Shown here: in pieces, positions 1-8,838 of the stretch
Layout of the letters: each line of letters starts with the position of its first letter
Position numbering within the stretch: position 1 is the first letter of the stretch
Assembly (NCBI GenBank): GCA_017542695.1
Contig: JAFXWT010000374.1
Location: 1-8,983 of the forward strand
Length of the DNA: 8,983 nucleotides
From: Clostridia bacterium
Lineage (GTDB): Bacteria; Bacillota_A; Clostridia; Oscillospirales; CAG-272
Direction of reading: 5' to 3'
The notes under the pieces: model-generated
Seen by the model: the letters and a program-made list of their open reading frames with translations, nothing else
Databases searched by the model: none
What the model was told of the DNA's origin: nothing
Program-made: the position numbers and the translations under genes

Positions 1-2
1 TC

Positions 3-542
3 ATGGCAAACAAATACGCGGGCACCAAGACCGAGAAAAACCTGTGGGCGGCCTTTGCGGGCGAATCTCAGGCGAGAAACAAATACACATATTTTGCGTC
101 GAAAGCGAAAAAGGAAGGCTACGAGCAGATTTCCGCGCTTTTCTTAAAGACAGCCGACAACGAGAAAGAGCACGCTAAAATGTGGTTCAAGGAGCTCGGC
201 GGCATCGGCACGACGGCCGAAAATCTCGAGGCAGCCGCTGACGGCGAAAATTTCGAGTGGACGGATATGTACGAGGAATTCGCAAAGACGGCCGAAGCCG
301 AGGGCTTCGTTGAGCTTGCGAAGAAATTCCGCGGTGTCGCGGCTATCGAAAAGCATCACGAGGAGCGCTATCGCGCCCTACTGAAGAATGTCGAAGCGCA
401 GGAAGTATTCAAAAAGAGCGAGGTCAAAGTCTGGGAATGCCTCAACTGCGGTCACATCGTGGTCGGAACGTCGGCTCCCGAGGAATGCCCCGTCTGCGCT
501 CATCCGCAGGCATATTTTGAGGTCAACGCCGAGAATTATTGA
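3..542 (+). CDS. rbr: Rubrerythrin (peroxide-reducing di-iron protein)
   Basis: Classical rubrerythrin of 179 residues: a ferritin-like di-iron four-helix domain (about 1-135) followed by a rubredoxin domain (about 140-179). Aligned from memory with the Desulfovibrio vulgaris protein, all di-iron ligands are present: E21, E54 with H57 (ExxH), E82 and E85 (GENFEW), and E116 with H119 (EKHH). The rubredoxin iron site is C146-x2-C149 and C162-x2-C165, in the typical [15 protein letters not shown] context. The family reduces hydrogen peroxide to water in the cytoplasm of anaerobes, with electrons passing from the rubredoxin iron to the di-iron centre. The start at the first in-frame ATG gives the usual N-terminus, but only two bases precede it, so its ribosome binding site and promoter lie outside the window. 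An intrinsic terminator follows directly, so it appears to end its transcript. Identity is secure; the symbol follows common usage. Confidence 0.97.
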   Translation: MANKYAGTKTEKNLWAAFAGESQARNKYTYFASKAKKEGYEQISALFLKTADNEKEHAKMWFKELGGIGTTAENLEAAADGENFEWTDMYEEFAKTAEAEGFVELAKKFRGVAAIEKHHEERYRALLKNVEAQEVFKKSEVKVWECLNCGHIVVGTSAPEECPVCAHPQAYFEVNAENY

Positions 543-556
543 TTTTTCCGAGCAAC

Positions 557-590
557 AAAGGCAGGATGAAAATTCTGCCTTTTTATTTTT
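557..590 (+). terminator. Intrinsic terminator after rubrerythrin
   Basis: Perfect 8-bp inverted repeat AAAGGCAG (557-564) / CTGCCTTT (575-582) with a 10-nt loop, running into a T-rich stretch to 590. It lies 15 bases after the rubrerythrin stop and separates that gene from the sigma factor unit. Confidence 0.85.
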
Positions 591-599
591 CAAAAAATG

Positions 600-632
600 T
601 GACCTTGGGCATCGGTTTGTCGTTTATATAAA
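600..632 (+). promoter_or_regulatory. Candidate promoter for the sigma factor-serpin unit
   Basis: Two overlapping readings are possible. A housekeeping-type promoter would be TTGGGC (605-610), 16 bases, then TATAAA (627-632). An ECF-type promoter would be TGACCT (600-605), 15 bases, then CGTTTA (621-626), loosely resembling the TGAAAC/CGT pattern of Bacillus ECF sigma factors and so compatible with autoregulation. Neither is close to consensus. The position fits, between the upstream terminator and the sigma factor ribosome binding site (GGAAAGGAG, 642-650). Confidence 0.4.
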
Positions 633-656
633 TAAAGAAACGGAAAGGAGAAATAA

Positions 657-1211
657 ATGGAAGACCGCGAGATCGTTAAATTATTTTTTTCTCGCTCGGA
701 GGACGCGATATCCGAATGCGAGAAAAAATACGGACGGTATCTTATGTCGATAGCGAGCCGCATTCTTGGCAACGACGAGGATGCAAAAGAGACGGTAAAT
801 GACATTTACCTTTATGCTTGGAACAGCATGCCTCCCAAAATTCCCGACGACCTATGCGCTTATCTCGGAATGGTCTGCCGCTCACGCGCGATCGACAAAA
901 GAAAGAGCGAAACGCGCGAAAAACGCGGCGGCAACAGTTACGACGCATCGCTCGACGAACTTGTCGAATGTATTGCCTGTGAAGACGAAAACGTCGTTGA
1001 CAAGATAGCGCTCCGCGACGCGATGAACGCGTTTCTCGGCGAGCTTCCGAAAAAGAGCCGTGTAGTGTTCATGAAGCGGTATTTCTGGCTTCTCACCGTT
1101 TCCGAAATCGCGCAGTCGCAGGGCATGGGCGAAAGCGCCGTCAAAATGACGCTGTCGCGCGTCCGCGAAAAACTGAAAAAATACCTTATGAAAGAGGGTT
1201 TTGTTTTATGA
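657..1211 (+). CDS. ECF-type RNA polymerase sigma factor (sigma-70 family)
   Basis: A 184-residue protein with the two-domain layout of extracytoplasmic-function sigma factors. Region 2 spans about residues 12-88, with the core-binding helix around RILGNDEDAKETVNDIYLYAW and a DNA-melting/-10 segment ending in a basic stretch (RSRAIDKRKSETREKR, 75-90). Region 4 spans about 116-176, with an LPKKSRVVFMKRYF helix and a helix-turn-helix (TVSEIAQSQGMGESAVKMTLSRVREKL) that would read the -35 element. The ATG at 657 sits 6 bases after GGAAAGGAG. The stop overlaps the start of the serpin gene as ATGA, which implies translational coupling. In Firmicutes such sigma factors are usually held inactive by the membrane protein encoded next to them, so the serpin protein is the natural partner. 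Three cysteines (C74, C105, C108) occur, but no metal site can be claimed. The target promoters are unknown. Confidence 0.93.
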   Translation: MEDREIVKLFFSRSEDAISECEKKYGRYLMSIASRILGNDEDAKETVNDIYLYAWNSMPPKIPDDLCAYLGMVCRSRAIDKRKSETREKRGGNSYDASLDELVECIACEDENVVDKIALRDAMNAFLGELPKKSRVVFMKRYFWLLTVSEIAQSQGMGESAVKMTLSRVREKLKKYLMKEGFVL

Positions 1212-2644
1212 AAAAGAACGACATTTCCGAAGCGCTCGGCGCACTCGACGAGAAGTTCATCTCCGAGTCGTCACCGGCAAAAAAGAAAGTAAATCGCAAG
1301 GCGATCGCATGGTCGTCGATCATCGCCGCTGTACTCGTGATCGCCGTCGGCATCGGCGCGATATTCGGCGGCGGCACGAACAATCCGCTCATCATTGAAG
1401 CGCACGCCGTATATGAGGCGGAATATCCCAAAACGGTGCCGTATCCGAAAGTCGGGCTGTTCGGCGTGCCGAGCGAAAAAGGTTACGACGCATGGAACGA
1501 GAGTCGCCGCGAACGCTCGAAATTCTACGGTGCGGGCAAGGGGCTTGAAGCGTTTTTCGAGAAATCAACCGCCGAATTTCTTTCGGGCGCAGGCGACAAA
1601 AACGTCGTTTATTCCCCGCTCAACGTCTATATGGCGCTGGCAATGCTCGCCGAAATGACCGACGGAGACAGCCGCGCACAGATCCTCTCGCTCATAGGCG
1701 CGAAAGATATCGACTCGCTGCGTGAGCAGGCGCACGCAATCTGGAACGCAAACTACTCCGACGACGGAGCGGTCACGAGCATCCTCGCAAGTTCGCTGTG
1801 GATGAACAAGGACATCAACTTCAACGAAAATACCCTGAAAACGCTCGCAAAAAAATATTACGCCTCCTCATTCAAAGGCACGATGGGCTCCGCCGATTAC
1901 ACAAAAGCGTTCCAAAATTGGCTCAACAAACAGACCGGCGGACTGCTCAAAGATCAGATAAACGGGCTCGAGCTCGATCCCGAAACTGTGCTCGCGCTTG
2001 CGACAACGATATACTACCGCGCGAAATGGGACGGTGAATTTTCGAAGTCAGAGACAACAAAAGACGTTTTCCACTCCGCGACAGGCGACGTGACATGCGA
2101 TTTCATGCATCAGACACAGACTTTCGGAACGTACTACTGGGGCGACAATTTTTCAGCCGCAGCGAAGAGCATCGAGGGCAGCGGAAGCATGATGTTCATT
2201 CTCCCGGACGAGGGAATCACGCCTGAACAACTTCTTTCCGACGCGCAGGCGGTGACCTTTATGTTCTCGCGTCAAGGATATGAAAATCACAAGTCGATAA
2301 AAATCAACATGGCCGTTCCGAAATTCGACGTGAACTCAAAAGCAGACCTTATCGACGGGCTGAAAAACCTCGGTGTGAACGACGTTTTCAGCATAATCAA
2401 ATCAGACTTTTCCCCGCTCACGAGCGACGCGACAGCGTATGTGAACAAGGTCGAGCACGGCGCACGCGTCGCGATTGACGAGGAGGGCGTCGTCGCCGCG
2501 GCGTATACCGCCATGATGCTGGCGGGCTCGCCGATGCCGCCGGAGGACGAGGTCGATTTCGTCCTCGACAGACCGTTCATCTTCATCCTTACGGGTATTG
2601 ACGGGCTGCCTCTCTTTGTCGGCATTGTCAATAATGTAAATTGA
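1208..2644 (+). CDS. Membrane-anchored serpin, probable anti-sigma partner
   Basis: 478 residues in three parts. The cytoplasmic N-terminus (1-31, basic near its end) carries DISEALGALDEKFI, resembling the short cytoplasmic segment of many clostridial proteins encoded behind ECF sigma factors. One hydrophobic helix follows (about 32-54) with positive residues on its N-terminal side, placing the rest outside the cell. After a linker (55-110) comes a full serpin fold (about 111-478): NVVYSPLNVYMALAMLAEM (132-150), a TIYYRAKW strand region (267-274), a VPKFDV strand (370-375), and the hinge, reactive loop and C-terminal strands (422-478, ending RPFIFILTGIDGLPLFVGIV). The hinge EEGVVAAAYT (425-434) is of the inhibitory type. 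Serpins trap serine or cysteine proteases by inserting the cleaved loop. ATG 1208 is 9 bases after AGAGGG and overlaps the sigma factor stop. The serpin assignment is strong; the anti-sigma role is inferred from gene order and the N-terminal motif. Confidence 0.93.
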   Translation: MKKNDISEALGALDEKFISESSPAKKKVNRKAIAWSSIIAAVLVIAVGIGAIFGGGTNNPLIIEAHAVYEAEYPKTVPYPKVGLFGVPSEKGYDAWNESRRERSKFYGAGKGLEAFFEKSTAEFLSGAGDKNVVYSPLNVYMALAMLAEMTDGDSRAQILSLIGAKDIDSLREQAHAIWNANYSDDGAVTSILASSLWMNKDINFNENTLKTLAKKYYASSFKGTMGSADYTKAFQNWLNKQTGGLLKDQINGLELDPETVLALATTIYYRAKWDGEFSKSETTKDVFHSATGDVTCDFMHQTQTFGTYYWGDNFSAAAKSIEGSGSMMFILPDEGITPEQLLSDAQAVTFMFSRQGYENHKSIKINMAVPKFDVNSKADLIDGLKNLGVNDVFSIIKSDFSPLTSDATAYVNKVEHGARVAIDEEGVVAAAYTAMMLAGSPMPPEDEVDFVLDRPFIFILTGIDGLPLFVGIVNNVN

Positions 2645-2659
2645 ATTTACCCGCATTTT

Positions 2660-2692
2660 TACGGGCGGCAAAAGCCGCCCGTATATTTTTTT
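2660..2692 (+). terminator. Intrinsic terminator after the serpin gene
   Basis: Perfect 10-bp stem TACGGGCGGC (2660-2669) / GCCGCCCGTA (2674-2683) with an AAAA loop, then a T-rich tail (TATTTTTTT, 2684-2692). It starts 15 bases after the serpin stop and insulates the sigma factor-serpin unit from the next operon. Confidence 0.93.
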
Positions 2693-2702
2693 GTCATTTC
2701 AC

Positions 2703-2731
2703 TTGATTAAAACTTACATTTGTTGTATAAT
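2703..2731 (+). promoter_or_regulatory. Housekeeping-type promoter for the SGNH-ligA operon
   Basis: TTGATT (2703-2708), a 17-base spacer and a perfect TATAAT (2726-2731). Transcription would start near 2738. This places the in-frame upstream codons TTG 2691 and ATG 2736 at or before the transcript start and supports ATG 2766 as the real start of the following gene. Confidence 0.82.
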
Positions 2732-2765
2732 ACATATGAAAATAAAATTTACTTTGGAGTACTGT

Positions 2766-6102
<3,337 letters not shown>

Positions 6103-6103
<1 letters not shown>

Positions 6104-6621
6104 TGGCTGAACTCTGGGACTTATATGACGAACACCGCGCGCCGCTCGGGCGCACCGTCGAGCGCGGCAAACAGGACGGGTGCGCGGCGTATCATGTTGT
6201 CGTCGTCATCGCCGTCAAAAACAGCCGCGGCGAATATCTTATCACGCTCCGCGATAAAGATAAGGAATTTTTCGGCGGGCTTTGGGAGTTCACGGGCGGC
6301 TCGGCGCTCGCGGGAGAGTCGAGCGAAGATGCGGCGCTGCGCGAAACAAAAGAAGAAACGGGCATCGACCACAAAAACTCAAAGCGCGCTCTCGTTTTCA
6401 CGAAAACACGGATATGGGACGACGGAAAGCTCGGCTGGCACGGCGATTTCTGGGATTATTGGCTTTTCGAGGCGGATTTTGACAAAGAAGGCGTCGTCTT
6501 GCAAAAAGGTGAGACCGCCGACGCAAAATGGGCGACGATCGACGAACTTCTCACGCTCGACAAAGCGGGAAAATTCTTCAATCGGGATTACTTGAATCAG
6601 ATACTTAACATTAAGGGGTAA
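6103..6621 (+). CDS. Nudix hydrolase
   Basis: 172-residue Nudix-family protein. The Nudix box is complete: G66-x5-E72-x7-R80-E81-x2-E84-E85-x-G87-I88, which binds the metal and cleaves nucleoside-diphosphate-linked (or other diphosphate) substrates. The N-terminus WDLYDEHRAPLGRTVERG resembles the lead-in of Nudix proteins related to isopentenyl-diphosphate isomerase-like and housecleaning enzymes, but nothing here fixes the substrate. Its start overlaps the ligA stop by one base (TAATG), and obg begins two bases after its stop, so all three are translated from one message. A house-cleaning role for damaged nucleotides would suit a DNA-ligase neighbour but is only inference. Confidence 0.92.
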
Positions 6622-6623
6622 AT

Positions 6624-7904
6624 ATGGCAGATTTTTACGATCACGTCAAAATTCACGTAAAAGCGGGCAACGGCGGCAACGGCTGCATCGCCTTTCACCG
6701 CGAAAAATACATATCGCACGGAGGTCCGTCGGGCGGCGACGGCGGCAACGGCGGCAACGTCGTTTTCGTGATAGACGAGGGCAAGAATACCTTGCTCGAC
6801 TTCCGCACGCGCAAAAAATTCGTCGCACAGAACGGCGGCGACGGCGGCACGGAGAAATTCCACGGCGCGAACGCGCCGGATCTTATAATTCCCGTTCCCG
6901 ACGGGACTGTCATACGCGACGCAGAGACCGGACGGCTGATCAAGGACATGAGCCGATGCGAGCCGTTCACGCTCGCGCGCGGCGGACGCGGCGGCTGGGG
7001 CAACAAGCATTTCGCCACACCGACGCGCCAAGCGCCGCGCTTTGCCAAAAACGGCACCAAGGGCGAGGAATTCGACCTTGCGCTCGAACTGAAAATGCTC
7101 GCCGACGTCGGATTTGTCGGTATGCCCAACGTCGGAAAGTCCACGCTTTTGTCAATGATAAGCGCCGCGCGCCCGAAGATCGCCAATTACCACTTCACGA
7201 CCCTCACCCCCATGCTCGGCGTCGTCGACGTTCACGACGGAAAGGGCTTTGTCGCCGCCGACATTCCGGGGCTGATCGAGGGCGCGTCGGAGGGGCTCGG
7301 ACTCGGTCACGATTTTCTGCGCCACGTGTCGCGGTGCCGCCTGCTCGTTCACGTCGTCGACATTTCGGGCAGCGAGGGACGCGACCCCGTCGAAGATATG
7401 AAAATGATCAACGAGGAATTGAAAAAATACAGTGAAGAACTCGCGTCCCGCCCACAGATAATCGCGGCGAACAAGTGCGATATCCTCGACAAAAACAGCG
7501 TCGATCTTGACGGATTTGAAAAATACGCAGCCGAGCTCGGCTTCCCCGTTATTTACATCAGCGCCGCGTCGGGCGACAACGTCAAGGCGCTCTGCGGCGT
7601 CGTCTACGACCGCCTGCAAACGCTCCCGCCGATAACGATTTACGAGCCGGAGCAGGAGCCCGTTCCCGAGGAACCGTCGTCGCCGACTGACATCACCGCC
7701 GAAAAACGCGACGGCGTGTGGTACATCGAGGGCAAGTGGCTCGAATGGCTGATGAGCGGCATCAACTTCGACGACCGCGAATCGCTTAACTACTTCGACC
7801 GTATGCTCCGCCAGCATGGCGTGATGGACAAAATGCGCGAGCTCGGTGTCGCCGACGGCGACGAGGTCAATATGTATGATATCGAGTTTGATTTCGTGGA
7901 GTAA
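6624..7904 (+). CDS. obgE: GTPase Obg (CgtA), ribosome assembly and stress GTPase
   Basis: 426-residue Obg with all three domains. The glycine-rich Obg fold spans 1-158, with DHVKIHVKAGNGGNG and GGPSGGDGGNGGNV. The G domain spans about 159-330: Walker A GMPNVGKS (166-173), switch region with TT (192-193), DIPG (213-216), NKCD for guanine (283-286) and SAA (313-315). The C-terminal OCT domain (about 356-426) contains WYIEGKWLEWLMSGINFDD, typical of Gram-positive Obg proteins. The family binds the 50S subunit late in assembly and links growth to nucleotide state. ATG 6624 follows AAGGGG (6613-6618) by five bases and lies two bases after the Nudix stop. It is not next to rplU/rpmA as in many bacteria. 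Confidence 0.98.
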   Translation: MADFYDHVKIHVKAGNGGNGCIAFHREKYISHGGPSGGDGGNGGNVVFVIDEGKNTLLDFRTRKKFVAQNGGDGGTEKFHGANAPDLIIPVPDGTVIRDAETGRLIKDMSRCEPFTLARGGRGGWGNKHFATPTRQAPRFAKNGTKGEEFDLALELKMLADVGFVGMPNVGKSTLLSMISAARPKIANYHFTTLTPMLGVVDVHDGKGFVAADIPGLIEGASEGLGLGHDFLRHVSRCRLLVHVVDISGSEGRDPVEDMKMINEELKKYSEELASRPQIIAANKCDILDKNSVDLDGFEKYAAELGFPVIYISAASGDNVKALCGVVYDRLQTLPPITIYEPEQEPVPEEPSSPTDITAEKRDGVWYIEGKWLEWLMSGINFDDRESLNYFDRMLRQHGVMDKMRELGVADGDEVNMYDIEFDFVE

Positions 7905-7907
7905 CTT

Positions 7908-7922
7908 ATGACCTATGGGTAG
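7908..7922 (+). other. Five-codon mini-ORF (four sense codons) over the start of the next gene
   Basis: ATGACCTATGGGTAG sits six bases after GGAG (7898-7901), the best-placed start for that ribosome binding site. It encodes only M-T-Y-G, and its stop lies just inside the next gene, whose own ATG (7915) is 13 bases from the GGAG. It may act as a coupling or dampening element, or be chance. Confidence 0.35.
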
Positions 7923-8412
7923 ACAAGTAAATTTTTTTGCAAATCAACAAGACCTTGACGAACTTTTTGAATTCATTTCTTCTGTCGGCGGGATAGCTAT
8001 CGATCAGAACGGAAAAGAAATTTCGGAAAAATTATTTGACATTTTGTCAAGCAGCAAGATCGCGTGCTTTTTCATAAAAGCCAAAAACGTCGACGTTCTT
8101 TTCAATAAATATCATCCCGACACTGTTTGTCCCGCAGCGTCGGGCATTCTCGAACTTGATTTTTCGTTTTTCGAAAACGAAAAAGACGTTATATGTGGGA
8201 GGATTTATCTGAGTACGGGTATTTCTTCGCCTGACATCCCGGAAATACGAGAAATTTTCAATAGGATCAAAAAACACATCACGAAAAATTACGTTCATGA
8301 GAAAACGCAGTCAAATCAAAAAACGTATCTCGGGAAATTCGCGTTTGAAGAATTGTGTTCGGGCAATCGTCATATCGCCAATGCGCTCTGCGATTTTACG
8401 TTTTCAGATTAA
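7915..8412 (+). CDS. Hypothetical cytoplasmic protein, AT-richer than neighbours
   Basis: 165 residues, family not recognised with confidence. ATG 7915 is the only reasonable start, because an in-frame TGA lies at 7909-7911. It opens MGRQVNFFANQQDLDELFEFI and has mixed alpha/beta character: acidic and aromatic segments, a KEISEKLFDIL helix, and a middle ILELDFSFFENEKDVICGRIYLS strand region. There is no signal peptide, membrane helix or metal motif; cysteines are scattered. The similar-looking opening (MxRQxNFY...) recurs in small uncharacterised Firmicutes proteins, as I recall, but this is not a functional clue. Base composition falls sharply: sampled 60-base stretches are about 35-40% GC here, against about 65% in a sampled stretch of obg. 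That hints at recent acquisition. It starts 11 bases after the obg stop with no obvious terminator between, so it is probably read through from the upstream operon. Confidence 0.8.
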   Translation: MGRQVNFFANQQDLDELFEFISSVGGIAIDQNGKEISEKLFDILSSSKIACFFIKAKNVDVLFNKYHPDTVCPAASGILELDFSFFENEKDVICGRIYLSTGISSPDIPEIREIFNRIKKHITKNYVHEKTQSNQKTYLGKFAFEELCSGNRHIANALCDFTFSD

Positions 8413-8454
8413 AATCAAAAGGTTGAAAAAAATCAAAAAATCTTGCCTTTCCCC

Positions 8455-8483
8455 TTGACAAATGCGGTCTTTTGTGATATTAT
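8455..8483 (+). promoter_or_regulatory. Strong promoter of the rpmG transcript
   Basis: Consensus TTGACA (8455-8460), a 17-base spacer and TATTAT (8478-8483) preceded by TGA (8475-8477), an extended -10. Transcription would begin near 8490, about 190 bases before the rpmG start codon. It is among the best promoter matches in the window. Confidence 0.9.
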
Positions 8484-8489
8484 GATACT

Positions 8490-8677
8490 ACCTCGGCGCG
8501 TGCGCTGTTTTTTCATCACGCTGTTTTGAGGGAGGTACGAAAACGGGACCGCTATCGAAAGGAATAGTACGAAAAGCTAAAAAGCTCGATGTATGCTTAT
8601 TTTTTGTGTTAACGCTCCTGTTTGCTACTTCAAACGGGAGCTTTTTTGCTTCAAATATTTTTAGGAGGTGCCGAAAA
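8490..8677 (+). promoter_or_regulatory. Long structured 5' leader of rpmG, candidate attenuator or small RNA
   Basis: Untranslated stretch between the promoter and rpmG. It contains complementary TACCTC (8489-8494) / GAGGTA (8532-8537), an inner GCGTG (8498-8502) / CACGC (8517-8521), a small hairpin CTATC-GAAA-GGAATAG (8552-8567) with a GNRA-type loop, two direct copies of GTACGAAAA (8535-8543, 8567-8575), and a complete intrinsic terminator at 8614-8647. I could not match it to a named riboswitch or ribosomal leader. It either controls rpmG by premature termination or is a separate small RNA of about 155 nt. Confidence 0.55.
8614..8647 (+). terminator. Intrinsic terminator inside the rpmG leader
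   Basis: GCTCCTGTTTG (8614-8624) and CAAACGGGAGC (8631-8641) form an 11-bp stem with one T-G wobble and a CTACTT loop, followed by six Ts (8642-8647). It ends 30 bases before the rpmG ATG, and no second promoter fits between them. Confidence 0.88.
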
Positions 8678-8827
8678 ATGCGCGTCAGAATCACACTCGC
8701 TTGCAGCGAATGCAAACAAAGAAACTACGACACACAGAAAAACAAGAAGAATGACCCTGACAGACTTGAGCTGAATAAGTATTGCAAGTTCTGTAAGAAG
8801 CACACTCTTCACAAAGAAACAAAGTAA
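8678..8827 (+). CDS. rpmG: Large-subunit ribosomal protein L33 (bL33)
   Basis: 49 residues, the normal size for bL33: [24 protein letters not shown], then a second half with [14 protein letters not shown]. The zinc-ribbon form is complete (C9-x2-C12 and C36-x2-C39), so this is the zinc-binding type, not a cysteine-free zinc-starvation paralogue. It binds near the E site of the 50S subunit. ATG 8678 is seven bases after AGGAGGTG (8663-8670), an excellent ribosome binding site. An in-frame upstream GTG at 8606 lies before and within the terminator hairpin and is not credible. Expression must pass the leader terminator. In many Firmicutes secE and nusG follow rpmG; here a gene with a signal-peptide-like start comes next, 11 bases downstream. 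Confidence 0.97.
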   Translation: MRVRITLACSECKQRNYDTQKNKKNDPDRLELNKYCKFCKKHTLHKETK

Positions 8828-8838
8828 GGAGAACGGAA

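Noticed and set aside
388..753. Plus-strand 121-codon frame spanning the rubrerythrin end and sigma factor start
   Set aside because: It crosses an intrinsic terminator and two well-supported genes in another frame, and its product is basic low-information sequence.
2691..2765. SGNH start at TTG 2691 or ATG 2736
   Set aside because: Both lie before or at the predicted transcript start, and either would place extra residues before a normal signal peptide; ATG 2766 has its own GGAG.
7152..7817. 221-codon minus-strand frame opposite obg
   Set aside because: Shadow of the GC-rich, codon-biased obg gene; no ribosome binding site and no recognisable domain.
8413..8450. Possible terminator after the orphan gene
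   Set aside because: The A-rich stretch offers only four- or five-base pairings (TTGA/TCAA, AAAGG/CCTTT) with poor loops and no T-tract; not convincing.
8545..8552. GGGACCGC in the rpmG leader resembling the T-box GGNACC core
   Set aside because: The U of the UGGNACC box is missing, only about 55 nt precede it so there is no room for a T-box Stem I, and rpmG is not a T-box target.
8606..8827. Longer L33 reading frame from GTG 8606
   Set aside because: It would translate through the terminator hairpin and add 24 non-conserved residues, while ATG 8678 has a perfect AGGAGGTG and the standard L33 N-terminus.
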